DNA from: an uncultured Oscillospiraceae bacterium
GTDB lineage: Bacteria > Bacillota > Clostridia > Oscillospirales > Oscillospiraceae
Length of the DNA: 53,324 nucleotides
Direction of reading: 5' to 3'
NCBI GenBank assembly: GCA_910579485.1
Contig: CAJTVO010000005.1
Location: 1-53,324 of the forward strand
A program made the translations under genes and the position numbers. Shown piece after piece: positions 33,953 through 41,026 of this stretch (position 1 is its first letter; every line of letters starts with the position of its first letter). The notes beneath the pieces were generated by a model. That model saw only the letters and a list, made by a program, of their open reading frames with translations. It was not told the DNA's origin and did not search any database.

Positions 33953-36385
33953 TCAATCAATCGTCAGATGGTACTGCACACCCGGCAGGTCGCCTTTGAT
34001 CGTAAAAATAACCTGATCCCCGTGCTTCTCGCCGTCAATGGCACCGATCTCCCGGCCCACGGGGTCAAGGACCGTCAGCTTTGCATGATCCGCCCGGACA
34101 CAGAGGGCGCCCTCCAGCGTTTCCGCGTAGAGCTTCCCATCCATCCGCACCATGGTGAACTGGAACCCAGGCATCATCTCCGGGCCGGGCGTGTAGCTGG
34201 CGGCATCTGTGCCTGTGGTGCCCATAGCGGTCAGCAGGAACTCTCTGGCACTGGCGAGGGATTCTGCCCCAAGAGGCAGCAGCGCCAAGCTGATCCGCTC
34301 GTTCTTTGCCTGCACTGTCACCTGTTCGGAAAGCGCGATCTCCTGTTCCGGCGCTCCGCTGAAATAGCCGCAGCCGGGTGTGCTGATCTGGAAACGGGCG
34401 TGGTCAGGGTCAAAGGTGATTTCCCCTGTGTCAGATACCAGCTTGCCGTCCACATACCCGGTTCCCTCGTCCAGTACCTTCCACTCCTTCATAGCGCGGT
34501 CCACCAGGGCGGCGAACTCGCGGTAGTCGCCGTTGTGGGACGTCTGGACAATATTGTCAAAGACCAGCGCCTGTCCGCTCAGATGTACGCCGTCCTGCAC
34601 TTCTCGTCCGCCTTGGGCGGCGCGGGCAAGGCGGTTCGTATCCAAGTACCGGCGCATGGGATCGCGGTAGGGTGACCACGCATAGTACACGCCGTGCCTT
34701 GCATCCCGCAGATCCGCTCCGTTGAGGAACCCAGCATTTATCGCCACATCGGCATCACCCTCATAGTGTTCGCCGCCGTTCAGAAACACATTGCGCATCG
34801 CGGTCAGATAGGGGAAAACGCACGTGGGCATGGCGTTGAAGTTGGGGAGCGTCTTGAGATCGTTCTGGGTATAGACCACATCGACGCGGTTTTTCGCCGT
34901 GGAAACCAGCCCCTTGAGGAACACACTGGCCATGAAGCCCCACTGGCAGATCACAGCCGGATCATTGTAGGCGTCAAAGACGCTCAGGATTTCATCCGCG
35001 GGCCGGTTGTCCGCTTTCTCGGATGTGTGGTAGTTGTAGAGGATCAGTCCATCCCAATCATTGAGGCAGGCGTAAGCTACGGTGTGGACGTATGCGGTGG
35101 AGTGGAAGGGGTGCAGGCCGTACTCGTTCCACTCGCTGAGCATAAAGGGCTTGCCCTCCACAATGGCCACGGAGGCCAAACTCAGCAGCGTGGTCGCCAT
35201 CGCTCCCGCGCCCTGCTGCATGACCAGCGGGTTTGCCGAGACATACTCCGTGGGGCCGAATACCATGTAGGTGTCGTTCTGCACCGGCAGGATCGGGTGG
35301 TTGAAGTAGGCGTTGTTCTCCATCAGGTCGCCGTCCGTATGGCCATAGACATCCGCCGCCCCGGCCATCAGATTGCTGGCTACAATAGGTACTTTTACGC
35401 CGAGGGAAACGAGGTAGTCCTTCATATCCTGGTAGAACCGGCGGTTCATCAGGATGCCGAACTCCATGAAGTCTCCGTAGCGGGAGGAATTTTCGGGGGC
35501 GTCCCAAGCGCCCAGCGGCTCGTTGACGGACTGATAGAATCCGCCCTCAATGCCCCGCACCGTGCCGTCAGCGGGATCCTCCTCATCACCCAGCGCACAG
35601 ACACCATCGTTCGTCCATGCTTCCTTCAGCCGCTCCCGCGTATGGTATTTCATCAGCAGATAGTTCCCGAAACGGCACTGCACTTCGTCCCGGTAGGGCA
35701 TCATCTCATCACCCTGGTCTGACCCCATGTTTCCCTTGATAGCGGACTCCTCGTTATTCACCTGTACCGTCATCACTGCGGGATCATCTACCAGCGCAAG
35801 CCCGGTGTAAGGGTTCACATGGCACAAAAGCTCACGGGCGTATTCCTTTTGCAACTCAATAAGCCGCTGGTTATACATAGGATGGCGCTTCATACAGGAG
35901 GGGACGGAGCCGGGATAGTCCAGCCCGTCCGCCTCCAGGAAGGCACGGGCCACGATCAGGTCAATATGCAGATAGATCCCCTTTTCCTTGAGCTTCGCCG
36001 CGAGATAGTCGAAGCGATCCAGGCCCTCCGGGTTAAACAGGCGGCTGCTGCCTTTATCGTAGTCCAGCAGAGGGGCCTCCCGGCAGCTTGCCCAGGTTCC
36101 GGGTTCATCGCTAATGGGGCAGTCTGCCGCATGGAGCCGGATGACGTTCACTCCCATGCTGGCAAAACGCTCGGCCAGCTTCTCCGCATCCTCATGGGAC
36201 GGCGTGTTGGAGCGGGCGGCGATGTTGAAGCCCAGGAACCGGGCCCGCTGCCCATTCTCATAATACAGGTGTCCATCCTTGACCCGGACAAAACCGTGCT
36301 TGCCCGCCGGGGCATCCAGCAGATGGGAGAAGTCCAGAACCCCCTGATTGGGTTCCACCATGTCAATGCGGATGTGCTGTTTCAT
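33953..36385 (-). CDS. Clan GH-A glycoside hydrolase (GH5/GH42-like), first gene of operon
   Basis: An 810-residue hydrolase. A short beta-rich lead (HGFVRVKDGHLYYENGQRAR) is followed by a (beta/alpha)8 barrel beginning FLGFNIAARSNTPSHEDAE and ASMGVNVIRLHAADCP. The expected acid/base Glu is in MTVQVNNEESA (about residue 211) and the nucleophile Glu in FMLSEWNEYG (about 417), both at strand ends as in clan GH-A; the roughly 200-residue interval is closer to GH42-like enzymes than to a simple GH5. The C-terminal 300 residues are beta-sandwich. No signal peptide. Strong AGGAGG site before the ATG. It is the promoter-proximal gene of the cargo operon; the subfamily and substrate cannot be set from sequence. 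Confidence 0.8.
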   Translation of the reverse strand: MKQHIRIDMVEPNQGVLDFSHLLDAPAGKHGFVRVKDGHLYYENGQRARFLGFNIAARSNTPSHEDAEKLAERFASMGVNVIRLHAADCPISDEPGTWASCREAPLLDYDKGSSRLFNPEGLDRFDYLAAKLKEKGIYLHIDLIVARAFLEADGLDYPGSVPSCMKRHPMYNQRLIELQKEYARELLCHVNPYTGLALVDDPAVMTVQVNNEESAIKGNMGSDQGDEMMPYRDEVQCRFGNYLLMKYHTRERLKEAWTNDGVCALGDEEDPADGTVRGIEGGFYQSVNEPLGAWDAPENSSRYGDFMEFGILMNRRFYQDMKDYLVSLGVKVPIVASNLMAGAADVYGHTDGDLMENNAYFNHPILPVQNDTYMVFGPTEYVSANPLVMQQGAGAMATTLLSLASVAIVEGKPFMLSEWNEYGLHPFHSTAYVHTVAYACLNDWDGLILYNYHTSEKADNRPADEILSVFDAYNDPAVICQWGFMASVFLKGLVSTAKNRVDVVYTQNDLKTLPNFNAMPTCVFPYLTAMRNVFLNGGEHYEGDADVAINAGFLNGADLRDARHGVYYAWSPYRDPMRRYLDTNRLARAAQGGREVQDGVHLSGQALVFDNIVQTSHNGDYREFAALVDRAMKEWKVLDEGTGYVDGKLVSDTGEITFDPDHARFQISTPGCGYFSGAPEQEIALSEQVTVQAKNERISLALLPLGAESLASAREFLLTAMGTTGTDAASYTPGPEMMPGFQFTMVRMDGKLYAETLEGALCVRADHAKLTVLDPVGREIGAIDGEKHGDQVIFTIKGDLPGVQYHLTID

Positions 36386-36410
36386 ACTGCGTCCTCCTCT
36401 AAATGAATTG

Positions 36411-36448
36411 GGGTTGCTTTCTGATGTTACTGTATCAGAAAGCAACCC
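36411..36448. promoter_or_regulatory. Perfect palindrome in the divergent promoter region
   Basis: A 15-bp perfect inverted repeat, GGGTTGCTTTCTGAT (36411-36425) and its complement (36434-36448), separated by eight bases. It lies 26 bases upstream of the first operon gene. It could be a repressor operator or an RNA hairpin in the leader; no T-run follows on the minus strand. Confidence 0.6.
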
Positions 36449-36454
36449 AACGTT

Positions 36455-36486
36455 ATTGCAATATTCCGCTTCAAATTGCAATATTC
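36455..36486. promoter_or_regulatory. Tandem direct repeats, likely AraC-regulator site
   Basis: ATTGCAATATTC occurs at 36455-36466 and again at 36475-36486, start to start 20 bases, about two helix turns. Tandem direct repeats on one face of the helix, between a divergently read AraC-type regulator and its target operon, are the usual AraC operator form. Assignment to this regulator is inference. Confidence 0.6.
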
Positions 36487-36490
36487 TATC

Positions 36491-36519
36491 TTGTTATTTG
36501 CTGCATCCCAATATATAAT
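36491..36519 (+). promoter_or_regulatory. Sigma-A promoter of the AraC-type regulator
   Basis: TTGTTA (36491-36496) and TATAAT (36514-36519) with a 17-base spacer, 35 bases before the start codon and adjoining the direct repeats, so autoregulation is plausible. Confidence 0.75.
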
Positions 36520-36554
36520 AAAAGCACACCACAAAGGGGAAAGGAGCATCGAAC

Positions 36555-37736
36555 ATGGACTATGCTGCCTTTTGTAAGCAGTTTTTTTCTGCAACAGGAA
36601 TTCCAACCGTCCTTTTTTTTGAGGAACGTCTTGTTTACTGTGCGCTGGCGGATGTTCTGTCTATTCAGGCGCTGGATGCCTGGACAATTTATACCCCCAC
36701 CAAAAATCCAGAATTCTCCTGCATCAATCCCGACCTGGAATATGGTCATGTGCGTATTGAGGGGACGGGCTATGATCTGTTCATCGGTCCGCTTTTCACC
36801 GTGCCCGTCACGAAAGAGCTTGCCCGGGAATTTATGGAGGACAGCAAAGTGTCTCCTGACCATTGGGAGGCGGTGGAGGAATTGCTATATGCGCTCCCGT
36901 CAGGGAGCCATCCGCAGTTTGTTCGGTATTTGAGATTTTTACACCAATGTCTCAATGGAGCGGATGCTGCGGAGGAAGATTTTTTTACAGAAGGTGACAG
37001 CAGTGCAGTAAACCGGGAGATGCGGGCGCTGTACACCGCTATTGAGGCCAAGGAAAACACATCTGCGCACAACTCCTATGACTTTGAACGGAAATTGTAC
37101 CGCTTGATCCAATTAGGTGATACTAACCGACTAAAAGCATTTCTGGAAAAAACGCGGGACTTCCCCAGAGAAGGGCGGGTTGCCCGCACACCGCTCCGGC
37201 AGGCCAAGAATATTTTGATTGGTGTGGCGGAAAAGGCGGGCCTTCTGGGCGCGATCCCCGGCGGTGTCGATATTGAGCGGGTCTATCAACTGATTGATCT
37301 TTACATCTGCGAATGCGAGCAGATGCAGACGGTTGACGAGGTCCGTCGGCTACAATACATCATGCTGATGGATTTCTGCCAGCGCGCGGGGACGGCCAAA
37401 CTTCCGAAAGGCGTTTCCGCGGAAATCAGGCAGTGTATGGATTACATCCAGAGCCACACCAATATGACGATTACGGTGGAGGAGGTAGCAAAGCAGATCC
37501 ATTGCAGCAGCTCCTCTTTGATGCGCCGTTTTAAGGCGGAAACCGGCATGAAGGTGGGCGATTACGTTGCGAAATGTAAAATGGAAGAAGCCTGCGATTT
37601 GCTTGTCTATGGAGAACGCAGTTTGGCGGAAATCAGCGCTTACCTGGGCTATTCCAGCCAGTCCTATTTCCAGAACGTTTTTAAAAAGCAGTACGGCATC
37701 ACGCCGATGCAGTATCGGAAACAGAATCGTCAATGA
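36555..37736 (+). CDS. AraC-family transcriptional regulator of the glycan operon
   Basis: A 393-residue regulator. The N-terminal ~280 residues are a sensor region without a clear cupin (opening MDYAAFCKQFFSATGIPTVL, later RYLRFLHQCLNG and FERKLYRLIQLGDTNRLKAF), of the kind seen in large Clostridial AraC proteins. The last ~100 residues are the double helix-turn-helix: MTITVEEVAKQIHCSSSSLM and RSLAEISAYLGYSSQSYFQN, ending FKKQYGITPMQYRKQ. It should activate the divergent operon when the sugar is present. ATG with AAGGAG eight bases upstream. It reads away from the operon, sharing the 169-base gap with tandem repeats and a palindrome. Confidence 0.9.
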   Translation: MDYAAFCKQFFSATGIPTVLFFEERLVYCALADVLSIQALDAWTIYTPTKNPEFSCINPDLEYGHVRIEGTGYDLFIGPLFTVPVTKELAREFMEDSKVSPDHWEAVEELLYALPSGSHPQFVRYLRFLHQCLNGADAAEEDFFTEGDSSAVNREMRALYTAIEAKENTSAHNSYDFERKLYRLIQLGDTNRLKAFLEKTRDFPREGRVARTPLRQAKNILIGVAEKAGLLGAIPGGVDIERVYQLIDLYICECEQMQTVDEVRRLQYIMLMDFCQRAGTAKLPKGVSAEIRQCMDYIQSHTNMTITVEEVAKQIHCSSSSLMRRFKAETGMKVGDYVAKCKMEEACDLLVYGERSLAEISAYLGYSSQSYFQNVFKKQYGITPMQYRKQNRQ

Positions 37737-37786
37737 ATAACAAGCTGGTTTCCCTGAGAATACGGGAGATGGAGAACGAGGGGTTT

Positions 37787-37948
37787 CCCCTGCGGGGGGA
37801 CGGGGGTGGAGAAACCGGCAAGCGATGCAAGTGTATTAACACTTGCACTTCGCTTGTTGGTGGCACGGCCCCCAAACCCCCATTGAACAGCCCCGTGCCG
37901 GGGCTGGCTGCGCGTTCCTGCGGAACGCTTTTGTCGGGCCTGCGGCCC
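37787..37948. repeat. Cluster of short hairpins with TGC/GCA triloops
   Basis: Four stems share a TGC loop on the plus strand (GCA on the minus): CCCC/GGGG at 37787-37797, AGCCCCG/CGGGGCT at 37889-37905, GCGTTCC/GGAACGC at 37912-37928 and GGGCC/GGCCC at 37936-37948. A fifth, TGCAAGTGT/ACACTTGCA at 37826-37847, has an ATTA loop. The third is followed by TTTTG and may serve as terminator of the AraC gene. The gap 37737-37969 between AraC and the relaxase has no gene; clustered hairpins next to a relaxase suggest an oriT or single-strand priming site. Confidence 0.6.
37912..37932 (+). terminator. Candidate terminator of the AraC-type gene
   Basis: GCGTTCC, loop TGC, GGAACGC, then TTTTGTC. A short but perfect stem with a modest T-run, 175 bases after the regulator stop; it is also part of the hairpin cluster. 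Confidence 0.45.
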
Positions 37949-37969
37949 TCCCAGAGACGAGGGAAACGG

Positions 37970-39388
37970 TCAGCGTTGTTCCTCATGCCGGGTGGCCTCC
38001 GCCTCTTTCTCCTGCCGGTCGTAGCCCATGATCCTGTCCACGTTGGCCCGGACAGTCAGCAGCTCCCGCATTTCGTCACGGGCCTTTTTGTAGTCGGCGT
38101 AGGCCGACTTTTTCTCCGCCAGCAGAGCGGCGTACTCGGCTTGGAGGCTCTTGACGGTGGGCAGCTTTTTCAGCCCCAGGCCGTCAAAGAAATTTTTCGC
38201 CGCCTGATGCAGCAGGATGTCACTCTCATGCTCGGCCTTGAATTTCTTGGAGTACCCGGCCTTACGGTAGGCCACATAGGTATCCCTGGTCTTGGCGTAG
38301 TTGATGATGTGCGTTTTCAGCACAGCGATCTCCGCCATGCGCTGCTCCGCCGCCTTGATCTGGCCGGACAGAGCGTTGTAGCGGGCGGTGGCCTCGTCCG
38401 CCTTGGCGGTAAGGTCGGCATAGTCCAACAGACCATGCTCCGTCAGATAATTCATGGTCTGCGCCATCTGTTTGAGATTGAACACGCTGGCCCACCGGGC
38501 GTAGCCAGCGCCCTTGCCCGCTTGCAGCTTGGCTTGAATATCCACCAGCAGATTTACTTTTGGCGGATCTGCGGGGTGGATATTTTTCTTGCTGGGGACA
38601 TGGACGCGCTTGCCGGACAGGACCTCCATCAGAGCGCCCACGCTGTACGCCTCGCCCATGCTGTCAGCATCCAGCCGGACAAATTTTTTCTTCCCCGCCG
38701 CTTTCAGCCGGATGGATTTTCCCCGTGGAGAAACTTCAATCCCGGCCTCGGCCAGCAGCTTCAGCAGGGCGTTCAGATCGGCGGGCTTCTTCTCCAGCGC
38801 GGCATCAATCGCCGCTTGAAGCTGCTCCCGGTGAGAGGGCGGTTTGTCTCCCAGCCACCTGTTGTATGACTTACCCCGGCGCTTGGGATTCTCCACGATG
38901 GAGTATCCGTTTTCGATGCAGATGGTATCACTCAGCCGCCACAGGGCTTTGGTGCTGCCCCAAAAATTTCGGAACTTCCGGGAATGGTCCAGCACCGTAG
39001 AATTGAAAATGATGTGGTTATGAATGTGTGCCTTATCAACGTGGGTGCAGACGATAAAAGCGTGGTTTCCCTTCGTAAAGCGGCGGGCCAATTCCTGCCC
39101 CAGGCGGTTGGCCTCCTCCGGGGTGATCTCACCGGGAACGAAGGACTGACGTATCTGATAGGCAATCACATCGTCAGCCCCGCGCCGTCTGCCGGTCTTG
39201 GCCTGATACTGCCGCTTGGAAAATAGAAATTCCGCATCGGCAATTTTGCTGTTGCATTGGTAGCTGGTGATGAGCCTGCCGCCGTCTGTCTTTTCCGGGT
39301 TCTCCACATAGTCCAGAATGTCGCTGATGGCCGTCCCCACTGTCCGGCCCTTGCCGGTGTGCAGAGGGATGAGGCGGGTGGTGGCGAT
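37970..39388 (-). CDS. MobA/VirD2-type relaxase, with apparent ATC start codon
   Basis: A 472-residue mobilisation nuclease that should nick the element's oriT and pilot the strand to a recipient. Visible: candidate catalytic Tyr in ISDILDYVENPEKTDGG, the metal-binding histidine motif CTHVDKAHIHNHIIFN, and a long charged, coiled C-terminal half (KAEHESDILLHQAAKNFF, KKARDEMRELL). By comparison with related relaxases the protein should begin ATTRLIPLHTGKGR after Met. Here those codons are intact, but the first codon is ATC (39386-39388), seven bases after a perfect GGAAGGAGG. No ATG, GTG or TTG lies between the upstream in-frame stop and a GTG 48 bases later (39340), which would lose 16 conserved residues. 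So either ATC is used or the gene is weakened. Confidence 0.85.
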   Translation of the reverse strand: MATTRLIPLHTGKGRTVGTAISDILDYVENPEKTDGGRLITSYQCNSKIADAEFLFSKRQYQAKTGRRRGADDVIAYQIRQSFVPGEITPEEANRLGQELARRFTKGNHAFIVCTHVDKAHIHNHIIFNSTVLDHSRKFRNFWGSTKALWRLSDTICIENGYSIVENPKRRGKSYNRWLGDKPPSHREQLQAAIDAALEKKPADLNALLKLLAEAGIEVSPRGKSIRLKAAGKKKFVRLDADSMGEAYSVGALMEVLSGKRVHVPSKKNIHPADPPKVNLLVDIQAKLQAGKGAGYARWASVFNLKQMAQTMNYLTEHGLLDYADLTAKADEATARYNALSGQIKAAEQRMAEIAVLKTHIINYAKTRDTYVAYRKAGYSKKFKAEHESDILLHQAAKNFFDGLGLKKLPTVKSLQAEYAALLAEKKSAYADYKKARDEMRELLTVRANVDRIMGYDRQEKEAEATRHEEQR

Positions 39389-39409
39389 AAGACGGCCTCC
39401 TTCCGTAAT

Positions 39410-39853
39410 TCAATTTTGCTGCTCCCGCCTGGGATATTGAACGATCACCTTTTGTTTGCGCCGCGCATAGTCCAGCGTCTTTGCTGCCCCGCCCCACTCG
39501 TGCGTCACGCCGGAGATCACCACGCTGCTCTCCCGGACCATCCATTCGTTTCGTCTCACGATGGCATAGCGGGGCGGCACGTTCTCCAACGGCGGGTAGG
39601 TGGTGTTGTCATAACGGGTGGCGTCAACCTCCCGATTGAGATAGGCCAGGACCAGCACCGCCTCAATGTGGGGATAGGTGGCCTTTTGCCGCCTGACCGC
39701 CGCTGCCGCCAGACTGTCGAAGTCTCCATAGCCGCCCAGGTAGAAGGTGTCCGCGCCACCCTCAATCAGGGAAGGGAGAATCAGGTCCAGCCATTTGGAA
39801 AACTCGCTGGACTGATTGTATAGCTTGCTGTGTCCGCAGAATGTGACGGTCAC
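39410..39853 (-). CDS. SLOG-superfamily Rossmann protein (YpsA/DUF1273-like)
   Basis: A 147-residue soluble protein with one Rossmann-like fold. The start VTFCGHSKLY and the glycine-rich GGADTFYLGGYGDFDSLAAA followed by YLNREVD match SLOG proteins such as YpsA, a fold that binds nucleotide-derived ligands. In mobile elements such proteins are frequent and their role is not settled; ligand sensing during stress or transfer is possible. GTG start with GGGAGGGGG about eight bases upstream. It shares a divergent promoter region with the XRE regulator and ends 21 bases before the relaxase, so it is the first gene of the relaxase unit. Confidence 0.7.
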   Translation of the reverse strand: MTVTFCGHSKLYNQSSEFSKWLDLILPSLIEGGADTFYLGGYGDFDSLAAAAVRRQKATYPHIEAVLVLAYLNREVDATRYDNTTYPPLENVPPRYAIVRRNEWMVRESSVVISGVTHEWGGAAKTLDYARRKQKVIVQYPRREQQN

Positions 39854-39891
39854 GGAGATTGCCCCCTCCCGTACTTTTGTAATTCGCTTTT

Positions 39892-39921
39892 ATTATACGA
39901 AAGAAATTATTAAAATGCAAC
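39892..39921 (-). promoter_or_regulatory. Candidate promoter of the SLOG-relaxase unit
   Basis: On the minus strand TTGCAT (39916-39921) and TATAAT (39892-39897), about 18 bases apart, precede the SLOG gene by 39 bases. A plus-strand TATAAT at 39935-39940 may serve the divergent XRE gene. The A+T-rich gap contrasts with its G+C-rich surroundings. Confidence 0.6.
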
Positions 39922-39972
39922 GATTTGTAAAAGTATAATTAGCGAAGAATACAAGTATAGGGGGCGAGTGCT

Positions 39973-40278
39973 TTGAAAGACATTCTCACCGCCATTACAA
40001 CGAACCGGGAGGCGCGGGGGTGGACAGAATATCAACTCGCCGAGCGTTCCGGTTTGCCTCAGTCCACAATTTCATCCTGGTATCGGAAGAACATGATACC
40101 TACTGTTCCTTCGCTGGAAAAGATATGTCATGCGTTCGGCATTACCTTATCTCAGCTCTTTGCGGAAGGAGAATCGCCGGTGTCGCTGACTGAATCACAG
40201 GCGGAATTATTGGACCGCTGGGCAAGGCTTGATGAGAAGCAGCAGGCGGTGATTTTCCAGCTCCTTGACCTCATGTGA
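39973..40278 (+). CDS. XRE-family transcriptional regulator
   Basis: A 101-residue DNA-binding protein. Residues 1-65 form a Cro/CI helix-turn-helix (TTNREARGWTEYQLAERSGL, then PQSTISSWYRKNMIPTVPSL, CHAFGITLSQLF); the C-terminal third is an acidic helix (SLTESQAELLDRWARLDEKQ) probably for dimer formation. The best start is TTG at 39973, with GGGGCGAG about seven bases upstream. It is divergent from the SLOG-relaxase genes and most likely represses them and itself, as such regulators do in mobile elements. Confidence 0.85.
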   Translation: MKDILTAITTNREARGWTEYQLAERSGLPQSTISSWYRKNMIPTVPSLEKICHAFGITLSQLFAEGESPVSLTESQAELLDRWARLDEKQQAVIFQLLDLM

Positions 40279-40289
40279 TGGTAAAGTAA

Positions 40290-40318
40290 GAGGACGGCCC
40301 AGCTGGACCGCCCTCTCA
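40290..40318. terminator. Hairpin between convergent XRE and CD1845-type genes
   Basis: GAGGACGG and CCGCCCTC pair with one mismatch around CCCAGCTGGA; TCACTGTTTTG follows on the plus strand. It lies in the 51-base gap between the two stop codons. Confidence 0.6.
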
Positions 40319-40329
40319 CTGTTTTGTAG

Positions 40330-40617
40330 TTAAAACACTGCATCCTGGATGAAGTACCGCAGGTCCTGGACCTTCCCCAGCAGCCGAAGCGCCGCCGAGG
40401 GCAGTCCCAAGGGGCTGAGGAGAAAAGCGATCACCAGGAGGATGATGCCATTCTGGACGGAGTAGGTCAGCAGCACCGCCAGCCCCAGAAATCCTATCAC
40501 CCACCCGGCCAGTCCCGTGACCATAGAGACGCAGTACAGCACCCCGACACACAGCCAGACGAACATGGTCAGCACCACAACAATGGGAGCGGCCAGCACT
40601 TTCAGCAGAAACCTCAT
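40330..40617 (-). CDS. Small membrane protein, CD1845 family
   Basis: A 95-residue protein with three hydrophobic stretches (LLKVLAAPIVVVLTMFVWL, VTGLAGWVIGFLGLAVLL, GIILLVIAFLLSPLGLP) and a short soluble tail (LLGKVQDLRYFIQDAVF). This matches the CD1845-type proteins of Clostridial conjugative elements, of unknown role. The start at MRFLLKV is preferred to an ATG-like start 45 bases earlier; GGGGCGAGAG precedes it. It follows MobC by 64 bases in the same direction. Confidence 0.7.
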   Translation of the reverse strand: MRFLLKVLAAPIVVVLTMFVWLCVGVLYCVSMVTGLAGWVIGFLGLAVLLTYSVQNGIILLVIAFLLSPLGLPSAALRLLGKVQDLRYFIQDAVF

Positions 40618-40681
40618 ATTCTCTCGCCCCTTTCTTGTTCTGGCATCATCATATAGGAGCATCGAAAATTTTGCAAGGATG

Positions 40682-41026
40682 TCACTGAATCGCCGCCAGC
40701 GAGGTCAAAATTTTCTGCGCCGCGTCCCACAGCCCGTCATAGTCCCGCCGCAGTTCCTCCAGATCGGCGTCATAAAACCGGCCTGTCTCATGGATGCGGC
40801 GGGTAAGCTGGTTCAGATTATTCGAGGACCGGCGCAGGAGGGATACCATCTCTGAAAGTTCGGGCAGCTCCAGGTTGACCACATAGCCGTCAATGGCAAT
40901 CTTCCGCAGATAGGCACTGAGATTTTTCGTGCCGTACTGCTCCATCTTGGTCTGTATCATCTCTTTTTCCTGTTCGGACACATAGAACAGCATCGGTATC
41001 GTGCGCTTTCGCTTTGCCACCGTCAC
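40682..41026 (-). CDS. mobC: MobC-like relaxosome protein
   Basis: A 114-residue basic protein. It starts with a ribbon-helix-helix-like region (KRTIPMLFYVSEQEKEMIQT, YGTKNLSAYLRKIAIDGYVV) followed by the MobC signature SLLRRSSNNLNQLTRRIHET and a C-terminal helix. MobC proteins bind oriT and help the relaxase open the strands. The GTG start overlaps the TGA of the upstream gene (GTGA), so translation is coupled; a second GTG two codons later has better ribosome-site spacing. It belongs to the block 53160-40330 and not to the relaxase transcript itself. Confidence 0.85.
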   Translation of the reverse strand: MTVAKRKRTIPMLFYVSEQEKEMIQTKMEQYGTKNLSAYLRKIAIDGYVVNLELPELSEMVSLLRRSSNNLNQLTRRIHETGRFYDADLEELRRDYDGLWDAAQKILTSLAAIQ

